Assembly (NCBI RefSeq): GCF_000243215.1
Contig: NZ_JH594596.1
Span: forward strand, 1,305,305-1,369,304
Length of the DNA: 64,000 nt
DNA from: Odoribacter laneus YIT 12061
GTDB lineage: Bacteria; Bacteroidota; Bacteroidia; Bacteroidales; Marinifilaceae
Reading direction: 5' to 3'
The notes under the pieces were generated by a model that saw only the letters and a program-made list of their open reading frames with translations, was not told the DNA's origin and made no database searches. Position 1 is the first letter of the stretch, and each line of letters begins with the position of its first letter. Below are positions 18,744 through 26,132 of the stretch, in pieces. The translations under genes were made by a program, and so were the position numbers.

Positions 18744-19313
18744 TTAGAGAAGGTAAATTAAACTGATAGCGGCTTTCGTGGGACCGAAATAGTGTTTGGT
18801 AGCGGACTCTATTTTCTTGCCGCAGTTTGTACAGGGAAAACGGTCGTACTCACTGTAAATATATCCCACACCGATGGTCGCCTCCAATCCCCAGTGTTTC
18901 GACAGCAGCCACTGATAACCATAGGCGATACCACCCCCTATGCCCCAGCCCTGGTAGCGAGTGTCGCGCAAACCCTTGTAAAGCCCGAAAGGCATTCTTA
19001 CCTTCGCCAGGTTATACTCACCGCCGAGCACATGAAAACCGAGAAAGTGTCCGTTGAACTTCTCGCAGAACCAATAGCGGTACTCCGGTTGCACGAGCCA
19101 GTATTTCCTCTGTTTGCCATCACTGAACCGGAACGGGTTGAACGATCCGGAAATATTCAGCGTGGCCTTTTTGCCAATGCCCCATTCCAAACTCAGGTTA
19201 GGACTCGCCGTCGTCCATCCGAGCAGGTTCGTCTTGATGCCGACCTGTGCTATTGCAGTCGAAGCCCTACCACAAAGCAAAGACAGAAACACGATAATGA
19301 AAATTTTCTTCAT
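18744..19313 (-). CDS. DUF3575 outer-membrane protein, first gene of fimbrial operon
   Basis: 189 residues with a signal peptide ending near AIAQ, followed by amphipathic beta strands (VGIKTNLLGW, NLSLEWGIG, YWLVQPEYRYWF, GGGIAYGYQW) typical of DUF3575 small outer-membrane barrels. CTNC near the C-terminus could form a disulfide. DUF3575 and DUF3868 genes pair ahead of Bacteroidales fimbrial operons, as here. It is the first gene of the cluster, so its upstream DNA (19314 onward) should hold the operon's control region; no strong minus-strand promoter is visible there. Molecular function unknown. Confidence 0.8.
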   Translation of the reverse strand: MKKIFIIVFLSLLCGRASTAIAQVGIKTNLLGWTTASPNLSLEWGIGKKATLNISGSFNPFRFSDGKQRKYWLVQPEYRYWFCEKFNGHFLGFHVLGGEYNLAKVRMPFGLYKGLRDTRYQGWGIGGGIAYGYQWLLSKHWGLEATIGVGYIYSEYDRFPCTNCGKKIESATKHYFGPTKAAISLIYLL

Positions 19314-19529
19314 CCGTAATATGTTTTGTTTTTTAATACATATACTTACGTCTATTGAAATCTCCTATAAAAAGGGAATTTCTGAGGGTTGCTCGCAGAT
19401 CTTACCTAACGCCTCCTAGATAAAATCGTTCCTTATTTTGTATCATATGAAAAAAGCAATCTATATTTCTAATAACTAACAGTTTATTGAATATATAATA
19501 ATTTGGTTAGCAAAATTTTAGGATTTCGA

Positions 19530-19561
19530 TTTGTCAAATAACATTTAATTTTCTATCTTTG
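19530..19561 (+). promoter_or_regulatory. consensus Bacteroidetes promoter directed away from fimbrial operon
   Basis: TTTG (19530-19533), 20-nt spacer, TATCTTTG (19554-19561): both elements and spacing match the Bacteroidetes sigma-ABfr consensus. Transcription should begin near 19567. No plus-strand gene lies downstream before the minus-strand protease gene, so the only evident product is the short RNA ending at 19620. Confidence 0.7.
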
Positions 19562-19566
19562 TTGGG

Positions 19567-19621
19567 GAAAATCAACGTTTTAACCAACAATAAAAGCCAC
19601 GAGATGATCGTGGCTTTTATA
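19567..19621 (+). ncRNA. candidate ~55-nt small RNA
   Basis: Predicted from a consensus promoter at 19530-19561 followed almost at once by a 13-bp perfect hairpin with a U-rich 3' end (19590-19620). The 5' part contains ACCAACAA, which pairs with the TTGTTGG just upstream of the likely start, so exact 5' end matters for folding. No known RNA family is recognised. Alternatives: a leader with an attenuator, or a decoy promoter element of a DNA switch. Confidence 0.4.
19590..19620. terminator. bidirectional intrinsic terminator
   Basis: ATAAAAGCCACGA, loop GATGA, TCGTGGCTTTTAT: 13-bp perfect stem, GC-rich at its top and A/U-rich at its base, so it can act in both directions. On the plus strand it ends the candidate small RNA; on the minus strand it should stop read-through from the protease operon into the fimbrial genes. 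Confidence 0.8.
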
Positions 19622-19990
19622 CATAAATTCCTTTTTTATATTATTGCCGGACGGCCAGATACTCCGAATGCCGGATATTGACAAAAGAGCCATCGCTCGA
19701 AAGCGTCTACTGATAATTAACGCTTTATATTAAACAAGTCTGTCTATCTTCGTACTTGAAACAAATTCTACCAATAACCGGCTCATGTATGACTGTAAGT
19801 TAGGAATAAACCGTTCCGCTCCAATTATCCATGGATACGCAAGGAGTGGATATTGACATTAGCCTATCTTTTAGCTATTTCCGGAAAACAATTATTCATT
19901 TCTTCCGTCTCCGAACTTTCCGGAAGCCCAAACAGCTTACACCCTGTTAATCTTTTGTAAAGAAAAGTTTTACGGGAAAGGCATAAAAAA

Positions 19991-20105
19991 CCTTCTTTCA
20001 GTAGGAAAATAATGTTTAAACAAATGCCGGATGCAGAAAAACGAATAACTTTTAGAAAGTTTATTCCTCACGACAAAGACATTTTATTTTCCCTATGAAA
20101 GAAGG
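19991..20105. repeat. long imperfect inverted repeat between protease and fimbrial operon
   Basis: Left arm 19991-20014 begins CCTTCTTTCA and continues TAGG...AAAATAA; right arm 20080-20105 is its reverse complement with three single- or two-base gaps. The 65-bp interior holds a small AACTTT-TAG-AAAGTT hairpin. No gene and no consensus promoter lies within. It could be an RNA stem-loop of the protease 3' untranslated region, a remnant of a small mobile element, or a recombination site. Confidence 0.5.
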
Positions 20106-20125
20106 CCGAATTTTCGATTAAGATC

Positions 20126-20146
20126 CGATGATTCTTTTAATCATCG
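20126..20146 (-). terminator. possible terminator of the S41 protease operon
   Basis: CGATGATT-CTTTT-AATCATCG forms an 8-bp perfect stem about 155 bp beyond the protease stop codon. On the minus strand it is not followed by a clean U-tract, so it is only a weak terminator candidate. Confidence 0.35.
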
Positions 20147-20148
20147 AT

Positions 20149-20310
20149 TTTACAATATTCCTATTTTCTACTTTCCCGTTTTAAATTTAGGAACAGTTCT
20201 CATTTTAAAGTTATTTCTTCCCTCTCCTTCTGATTTTACGGACATTTTCTATTTTAAAAGGCTGTATTTCATCTTCCGACCCGGCTTTACGAACGTTTTC
20301 TATTTCAATT
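20149..20310. repeat. degenerate tandem repeats, ~37-51 bp period
   Basis: Related blocks begin at 20149, 20186, 20235 and 20286, each with a TTTA[CG]-x-A core followed by a run like TTCTATTTTAA. The best pair (20235 and 20286) matches at about 19 of 23 positions. The last copy overlaps the C-terminal codons of the protease gene. They may be binding sites or relics of local duplication. Confidence 0.4.
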
Positions 20311-21883
20311 TTTTCTCATATGTTCCGTCTTGTAAAGCTTCCAAAGCAGCCTGCAAAATCTTATTGTCTTCGTTAAAAACCCGGTACATTTCGCTCATTT
20401 CCCACATATCGCGGGCCATCAGAGCCTTTACCGTCAGTTTTATAGAAGGAACTACCGGAGGTAATAATTTTTCATCCTTTGGAATACCGGCTTTTTCTCC
20501 TTTTGCCACAATTTCATTTACCATAGCATCTGTCACCTGAAAATTTTTCAAAAACTTTTCAAACGTCGGATATTCTTTATTGAGTTTTTCCCGGTTTTGA
20601 TCAATATATCCCACCACATATTCCCCTATGACATTCTTAGCATTTAAACGATTAAAATACAAATAATTAATAGAGGTATCAATAGGTACATAGACATCCG
20701 GAATAATACCACCACCTCCGTATACCGGCCTTTTTTTCAGTTTGGTATAATATTTCAGGGAATCGTTTACCACAATACTATCGGCATTCAGCAATTCTCC
20801 GCTTTCATAGCGGTGATATAGCTCCTCCCGGTAATCTTCCTCCTTACTATAGGGTTTCTGAATACAACGCCCCGAAGGAGTATAATAATGAGCAATGGTC
20901 AGCCGAATCATAGAACCGTCTGTAAGCGGATACTGCCGCTGCACCAATCCTTTTCCAAAAGAACGGCGACCGACAATCAGCCCCCTATCCCAATCTTGTA
21001 TCGCTCCGGCAACAATTTCACTGGCGGAAGCAGAATTTCCGTCAATTAAAAGCACGACTCTCCCGTTTTCCAGTAAACCTCCGGAAGTAGCATATTCTTC
21101 CCTTCTCGGGGATGCCAGTCCTTCCGTATAGACAATCATTTCTTTATTTCCCAGCATATGATCGCTGATTCCGATAGCAGCTCCCATATAACCTCCGACA
21201 TTTGCCTGTAAATCCAAAACCAGATCCCGCATCCCTTCCGATTGTAATTGCTTTACAGCATCCTCAAATTCCTCAATCGTGTTGGCAGCAAACCTGGATA
21301 TCTTTATATATCCTGTGGTTTTATCCAGCATATAAGCTGCGTCGATACTATGCAATGGAATTTTATCCCGGATAATATCAAATTCCAAAGGTTCATTGTC
21401 CCGCAATACTTTTATCCGTACCAATGTCCCCTTCTCACCTTTTAAGCGCTTGCGGACATCCAAATTTGTCAATTTCACCCCTGCAATATTTTCTCCCTCT
21501 ACCTCAATAATCCGGTCGCCAGGTAATAATCCGACCTTTTCGGAAGGTCCTCCCGGTACCACAGAAACCACCATCAACGTATCCTGATAAATTGTAAACT
21601 GTATGCCGATTCCAAAAAAACTTCCCTCCAGAGGTTCATTCATTTCTTCTACTTCTTCCCTGGAAATATATACAGAATGAGGGTCCAAATCGGACAACAC
21701 TTTTACGACAGCATCTTCCGTTAATTTCTCTAAATTTACAGAATCGACATAAAATGCATTCACCAATGCCAGCAAACGCTGGTATTTCATGCTCTGACGC
21801 CTCAACTGTCCTTCATCCCATTGAGCTGTTGCCGTACAACACACTCCAAACAATAAAATTCCCCAAATAATAATTTTCTTCAT
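20300..21883 (-). CDS. S41-family C-terminal processing peptidase (Prc/CtpA type)
   Basis: 527 residues from ATG at 21883, preferred over the longer frame because it opens directly with the signal peptide MKKIIIWGILLFGV and does not overlap the upstream gene. A PDZ domain (about residues 60-150, GIGIQFT...GDRIIEVEG) precedes the S41 protease core. NSASASE holds the predicted catalytic Ser and FGKGLVQ the Lys of the Ser/Lys dyad. The enzyme should degrade or trim proteins at their C-termini in the periplasm. The gene follows the phosphodiesterase and nfo genes on the same strand (25-bp and 32-bp gaps), probably one operon. Its 3' end overlaps a degenerate tandem repeat. Confidence 0.93.
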   Translation of the reverse strand: MKKIIIWGILLFGVCCTATAQWDEGQLRRQSMKYQRLLALVNAFYVDSVNLEKLTEDAVVKVLSDLDPHSVYISREEVEEMNEPLEGSFFGIGIQFTIYQDTLMVVSVVPGGPSEKVGLLPGDRIIEVEGENIAGVKLTNLDVRKRLKGEKGTLVRIKVLRDNEPLEFDIIRDKIPLHSIDAAYMLDKTTGYIKISRFAANTIEEFEDAVKQLQSEGMRDLVLDLQANVGGYMGAAIGISDHMLGNKEMIVYTEGLASPRREEYATSGGLLENGRVVLLIDGNSASASEIVAGAIQDWDRGLIVGRRSFGKGLVQRQYPLTDGSMIRLTIAHYYTPSGRCIQKPYSKEEDYREELYHRYESGELLNADSIVVNDSLKYYTKLKKRPVYGGGGIIPDVYVPIDTSINYLYFNRLNAKNVIGEYVVGYIDQNREKLNKEYPTFEKFLKNFQVTDAMVNEIVAKGEKAGIPKDEKLLPPVVPSIKLTVKALMARDMWEMSEMYRVFNEDNKILQAALEALQDGTYEKKLK

Positions 21884-21908
21884 GTCTACTAATTTATATA
21901 TCCCGTTT

Positions 21909-22403
21909 TTATTTATTTTTTTCATATTCAACAACTTCCAAATCCCGAATGGACTCCTTTTCGATGACAAAACGAATTGCCGTTCTCACTTGATGAAAGC
22001 CATACCGCCCGGCTGCCCCCGGATTAACATGCAGGCAGTCTAATTTCTTATCATACATAACTTTCAGTATGTGAGAATGTCCGCAAACAAATAATTGAGG
22101 CCTTTCTTTCTCCAATAATGCTTTTATACGGAAATCGTACCGTCCGGGATACCCTCCGATATGAGTCATTAATACTTTTACCCCTTCACAGTTAAACAAC
22201 TGAATTTCCGGATAAATTTGTCGTACCAACCCCCCATCGATGTTTCCGTATACCGCCCTGAAATTAAAATGTTTTCCCAACTCATCAGCCACTTCGATAC
22301 TGCCGATGTCTCCGCAATGCCACACCTCATCACAGTTTTTAAAAAAATCCAATAACTTTGGGTCCAACCATCCGTGAGTGTCTGATAACAATCCTATTTT
22401 CAT
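21909..22403 (-). CDS. YfcE/MJ0936-family metallophosphoesterase
   Basis: 164 residues, cytoplasmic. All metal-binding motifs of the family are present in order: SDTHG (6-10), GDIGS, GNIDG, MTHIGG and GHSH. Relatives of this size hydrolyse phosphodiesters in vitro; the physiological substrate is generally unknown. It is the middle gene of nfo-yfcE-ctpA, 32 bp after nfo. The length is normal for the family. Confidence 0.9.
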   Translation of the reverse strand: MKIGLLSDTHGWLDPKLLDFFKNCDEVWHCGDIGSIEVADELGKHFNFRAVYGNIDGGLVRQIYPEIQLFNCEGVKVLMTHIGGYPGRYDFRIKALLEKERPQLFVCGHSHILKVMYDKKLDCLHVNPGAAGRYGFHQVRTAIRFVIEKESIRDLEVVEYEKNK

Positions 22404-22435
22404 TCCACCATAAATTTAATGTCCTAAGAATTCCG

Positions 22436-23284
22436 TCATCCTTTTTCTGCCATACGACACAACAGTTTTATATCCTCCTCCCATACCGTTTCATCAGGTG
22501 TCTCCAGGATCAAAGGAATATTGTCAAACCTTTTATCTTCCATAATCCTACGGAAAGTCTCCCAGCCCAGCTCTCCTTTTCCGATACTCTCGTGTCGGTC
22601 TACCCGGGATCCTAATCCTTTTTTAGAATCATTTAAATGCATCCCTTTTAAATAACGAAAACCGACCACTTCCTCAAAATGCTCAAACGTCTCTTCAAAA
22701 CCGGAAGGGGTACGGATATCATAACCAGCCGCAAAAGCATGACAAGTATCCAAACAAACCCCAACTCGTTTTTTATCCTCGACTCGCTCTATAATATAAG
22801 CCAAATGTTCGAATCTATATCCTAAGTCTGAGCCTTGTCCCGCCGTATTTTCCAGCACGGCACATACTCCTTTTGTTTGTTCCAACGTTTCGTTAATCGA
22901 CTCTGCAATTCGCTCCAGGCAAGCTTCCTCGCCGATTTTTTTCAGGCTATTACCCGGATGAAAATTCAACAAAACCAGCCCCAACTGTTCACAACGTCTC
23001 ATTTCATCTAAAAAAGCCTCCCGGGATTTCTTCAGTCCATCGGGCTCCGGATGCCCCAAATTAATTAAAAAGCTGTCATGCGGTAAGATATGAGCAGGCG
23101 AAAAACCATATTCCCGGCAACGCTGTTTAAATCTCTCTATACTTTCGGGTTTTAGAGGAGCAGCCCGCCACTGCCTCTCGCTCTTTGTAAACATGGCAAA
23201 AGCACTTGCCCCCCATCGATAAGCTTCTTCCGGTGCATTTTCTACACCTCCCTTTATATGAGCGTGAGCCCCTATATATTTCAT
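22436..23284 (-). CDS. nfo: endonuclease IV (deoxyribonuclease IV)
   Basis: 282 residues, full length for the AP endonuclease family 2 TIM barrel. Metal-binding and signature segments are visible: GAHAHIKGG near the N-terminus, [16 protein letters not shown] with the conserved Glu, [15 protein letters not shown], and [22 protein letters not shown]. The enzyme incises DNA 5' to abasic sites and repairs oxidative 3' ends. It is the first gene of the minus-strand nfo-phosphoesterase-protease run. The upstream 465 bp to prfC hold no gene, only promoters and an 18-bp palindrome. Confidence 0.96.
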   Translation of the reverse strand: MKYIGAHAHIKGGVENAPEEAYRWGASAFAMFTKSERQWRAAPLKPESIERFKQRCREYGFSPAHILPHDSFLINLGHPEPDGLKKSREAFLDEMRRCEQLGLVLLNFHPGNSLKKIGEEACLERIAESINETLEQTKGVCAVLENTAGQGSDLGYRFEHLAYIIERVEDKKRVGVCLDTCHAFAAGYDIRTPSGFEETFEHFEEVVGFRYLKGMHLNDSKKGLGSRVDRHESIGKGELGWETFRRIMEDKRFDNIPLILETPDETVWEEDIKLLCRMAEKG

Positions 23285-23486
23285 ATGATTCCAGAATTTG
23301 TAAATTTTAAATCTATTTTTTATAACGATTGTTTCCCTTTGTAAGCATGTCCTCCCTGCCTACTATTTCTCTTTCAGAAGAGATCTGGGTTCTCCTTTTA
23401 ACGTTATTTGAATAAACAAGGATATCAAATCCACAGAAAACATTTCAAATCACAATTGCAACCCGAGCTGAAAAAACGCTAGCCGG

Positions 23487-23504
23487 GAAAAGGATATCCT
23501 TTTC
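23487..23504. promoter_or_regulatory. perfect 18-bp palindrome in the nfo-prfC intergenic region
   Basis: GAAAAGGATATCCTTTTC is its own reverse complement with no spacer, which favours a dimeric protein binding site over an RNA hairpin. It lies 203 bp upstream of nfo and 246 bp upstream of prfC. The rest of 23285-23749 contains only the prfC promoter. Confidence 0.4.
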
Positions 23505-23653
23505 GATTTTCTACACTACCACATACAATACCTTTCAAAAATAAGAAACTTAATTTACATCCGAGAATCTTTAAAATGTTTTTTTTAATTCCCCTTAAAA
23601 ATTGATCCTTGTAAACCTTCCTCTCTTCTGAAAGTCTTATAAACGGAAACTAG

Positions 23654-23681
23654 TTGTTTCGAGAGATTTTTGTTATCTTTG
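23654..23681 (+). promoter_or_regulatory. prfC promoter
   Basis: TTG (23654-23656), 17-nt spacer, then TATCTTTG (23674-23681), the Bacteroidetes -7 element. Transcription should start near 23688, about 60 nt before the prfC ATG. Confidence 0.6.
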
Positions 23682-23749
23682 CACTCATTTAATCGATAAA
23701 ATTCAGGGAATTATTATACTCTACATTTAATTCTATCAACATTAACCCT

Positions 23750-25327
23750 ATGGGATATAAAGAAGAAATAGCCAGAAGAAGGACTTTTGGGATTATCAGT
23801 CATCCGGATGCCGGAAAAACAACCCTTACTGAAAAATTATTATTGTTCGGGGGGGCTATCCACGTAGCCGGAGCCGTAAAATCCAATAAGATAAAAAAAA
23901 CGGCCACCTCCGATTTTATGGAAATTGAACGGCAAAGAGGTATCTCGGTTGCTACTTCTGTTATGGGATTTGAATATAACGGTATAAAAATCAACATCCT
24001 CGACACACCCGGTCACCAGGATTTTGCTGAAGATACTTTCCGTACTCTTACCGCCTGCGACAGTGTGATCATTGTCATTGACGCTGCTAAAGGGGTAGAA
24101 ACCCAAACCAGAAAACTCATGCAAGTATGCCGGATGCGTAAAACGCCTGTTATTGTATTTATCAACAAACTCGACAGGCCGGCTCATGATCCTTTTGATC
24201 TTTTAGACGAAATTGAAAAGGAATTACAAATTCATGTCAATCCTCTTAGCTGGCCTATCGGTAGCGGAGACACATTTAAAGGAGTTTATAATATTTATCG
24301 CGGAGGTCTCTATTTATTTAACCCGGGAGGACAAACCCTGCCAGAAGGTATCGAAATCCAAGATTTAAACTCAGACGAACTGGTCCGGCATATTGGAGAA
24401 CGGGATGCTCATACGCTCTGCGAAAATCTGGAGCTGATCCAGGGGGTATATCCTACGCTGGAACAAAATGATTACCTGAATGCAGAAGTGGCTCCTGTAT
24501 TTTTCGGCTCTGCTTTAAATAACTTCGGGATCAAAGAACTGCTGGATTGCTTTATCGAGCTCGCACCTTCTCCTCTCCCCCGGGAGACAGAAGAACGAAT
24601 CGTAAAAGCAGACGAAGATAAATTTACCGGTTTTGTATTTAAAATCCATGCTAATATGGATCCAAATCACCGGGATCGTATCGCTTTCGTCAAAGTATGT
24701 TCCGGAATTTTCAAACGAAATACCAATTATTTGCATGTACGAAACGGAAAGATGTTGAAATTTTCGACTCCGACAGCGTTTATGGCTTCTAAAAAATCCA
24801 TTATCGACGAGGCTTATCCGGGAGACATTATCGGTTTACACGATACCGGCACTTTTAAGATAGGGGATACGCTGACCGAAGGGGAAAAATTACATTTTAA
24901 AGGAATTCCCAGTTTTTCTCCGGAACTATTCAAATATATTGAAAATGCCGATCCCATGAAATCCAAACAACTGGCAAAAGGAATTGACCAATTAATGGAC
25001 GAAGGAGTGGCTCAGTTGTTTGTCAACCAGTTTAACGGACGCAAAATAATCGGTACCGTAGGAGCTCTTCAATTTGAAGTGATCGAATACCGCTTATTGC
25101 ATGAATACGGGGCTTCCTGTCGCTGGGAAAGTTTGAATCTTTATAAAGCCTGCTGGATTGAAGCTTTGGACAATAACGAATTAATCGATTTCAAAAAACA
25201 CAAGGCCCAATATATGGCAAAAGATAAGCAAGGACGGGATGTCTTTTTAGCAGATTCTCAATATATGCTGCATATGGCGCAGGAAAATTACAAAAAACTG
25301 GTTTTCCATTTTACTTCAGAATTCTGA
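23750..25327 (+). CDS. prfC: peptide chain release factor 3
   Basis: 525 residues, normal length. GTPase motifs are clear: SHPDAGKTT (G1, about 17-25), the DTPGHQDF segment (G3), and INKLDRP (G4). The [10 protein letters not shown] segment is the RF3 form of switch I. RF3 uses GTP to release RF1/RF2 from the ribosome after termination and takes part in quality control. It opens a plus-strand run with a thioesterase (27-bp gap), a receiver protein and uvrB. Confidence 0.97.
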   Translation: MGYKEEIARRRTFGIISHPDAGKTTLTEKLLLFGGAIHVAGAVKSNKIKKTATSDFMEIERQRGISVATSVMGFEYNGIKINILDTPGHQDFAEDTFRTLTACDSVIIVIDAAKGVETQTRKLMQVCRMRKTPVIVFINKLDRPAHDPFDLLDEIEKELQIHVNPLSWPIGSGDTFKGVYNIYRGGLYLFNPGGQTLPEGIEIQDLNSDELVRHIGERDAHTLCENLELIQGVYPTLEQNDYLNAEVAPVFFGSALNNFGIKELLDCFIELAPSPLPRETEERIVKADEDKFTGFVFKIHANMDPNHRDRIAFVKVCSGIFKRNTNYLHVRNGKMLKFSTPTAFMASKKSIIDEAYPGDIIGLHDTGTFKIGDTLTEGEKLHFKGIPSFSPELFKYIENADPMKSKQLAKGIDQLMDEGVAQLFVNQFNGRKIIGTVGALQFEVIEYRLLHEYGASCRWESLNLYKACWIEALDNNELIDFKKHKAQYMAKDKQGRDVFLADSQYMLHMAQENYKKLVFHFTSEF

Positions 25328-25354
25328 TTATTAACGATTAGACAATACAAAATC

Positions 25355-25726
25355 ATGGTACAAGTAGGAAAATCCTTTACGCAAAAAATGACAGTGCAAC
25401 TAAAAGACACGGCAGCCGTATACGGATCAGGCCATCTGGAAGTATTCGCCACTCCGGCTATGGTAGCATTGATGGAAAATACCGCTGTCAAATGCCTGGA
25501 AGGTGAACTGGAAAAAGGTTCCGATACTGTCGGCATTGAAATCGACGTTCAGCACCTAAAAGCAACAGCTATAGGCAGGCAAATTTCTTGCCAAGCAACA
25601 ATTACTCAGGTTGAAGGGAGAAAAATTAGTCTTGAAATAGAAGCATGGGACGAAAAAGGCAAAATAGGTTCAGCCCGTCACGATCGGTTTATCATAGATC
25701 CGGAGCGGTTTATGGCAAAACTTTAA
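25355..25726 (+). CDS. hotdog-fold thioesterase family protein
   Basis: 123 residues of the FlK-like hotdog thioesterase group: an N-terminal substrate-loop segment with YGSGHLEVFATPAMVALMENTA, then a beta sheet with AIGRQISCQATI. Proteins of this type hydrolyse small acyl-CoA esters and often serve as housekeeping enzymes of unknown substrate. It starts 27 bp after prfC and 12 bp before the receiver gene. Substrate cannot be predicted. Confidence 0.82.
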   Translation: MVQVGKSFTQKMTVQLKDTAAVYGSGHLEVFATPAMVALMENTAVKCLEGELEKGSDTVGIEIDVQHLKATAIGRQISCQATITQVEGRKISLEIEAWDEKGKIGSARHDRFIIDPERFMAKL

Positions 25727-25738
25727 ACGAACCTTTCT

Positions 25739-26131
25739 ATGGAAAAAGAATTTTTTATACCCGATTGGTCAGGTAAAACGATCTTAGTTGCAGAAGATGT
25801 AGACAGCAATTACATGGTTTTATCGGCCCTCTTGAGAAAGACAAAGGTATCGGTTCTACGGGCGACAAATGGACAGGAAGCTTTGGAAATGATCCAGCAA
25901 CATCCGCAGATAATTGCTATATTGATGGACATCAGTATGCCGGGTATGGACGGCATAGAAGCCACTCGTCTGATCAAAGAAAATTTTCCGGATAAGATTA
26001 TCATTGTCCAGACAGCTCATGCCCGGGATATGTACCGGGATAAAATGAACGCAGAAGGTTGTAACGATTATTTACTAAAACCTCTCCGACAAAAAATGTT
26101 GATAGAAACACTCAGTAAATATCTTTCATAA
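25739..26131 (+). CDS. stand-alone response-regulator receiver domain
   Basis: 130 residues forming one receiver domain. The acidic pocket (AEDVDSN), phospho-accepting Asp in LMDISMPGMDG, a Thr/Ser-position switch (QTAHA) and the conserved Lys in LLKPL are all present. The short N-terminal lead (DWSGKTILVAED) resembles the receiver of hybrid histidine kinases. There is no output domain and no kinase nearby. It lies 12 bp after the thioesterase and 1 bp before uvrB, so it is translated with DNA-repair and translation genes. Possible roles are phosphate relay or protein-protein signalling. Confidence 0.9.
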   Translation: MEKEFFIPDWSGKTILVAEDVDSNYMVLSALLRKTKVSVLRATNGQEALEMIQQHPQIIAILMDISMPGMDGIEATRLIKENFPDKIIIVQTAHARDMYRDKMNAEGCNDYLLKPLRQKMLIETLSKYLS

Positions 26132-26132
26132 A

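Larger units (their letters stand above)
19366..19640. repeat. 17/19 inverted-repeat pair bounding the promoter/sRNA segment
   Basis: Left arm 19366-19384 and right arm 19622-19640 are reverse complements at 17 of 19 positions (CA[GT]AAATTCC[CT]TTTTTATA on the right-arm strand). They enclose 237 bp containing a consensus promoter directed away from the fimbrial operon. This arrangement is what an invertible promoter in the OFF orientation would look like, but the arms are low-complexity and not identical. The terminator at 19590-19620 lies inside and would invert with the promoter. Confidence 0.4.

Noticed and set aside
19503-19587. TTGGTTA/TAACCAA inverted pair flanking only the promoter, as an alternative invertible site
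   Set aside because: Only 7 bp match and flanking bases do not; chance is likely. The 17/19 pair at 19366/19622 is better.
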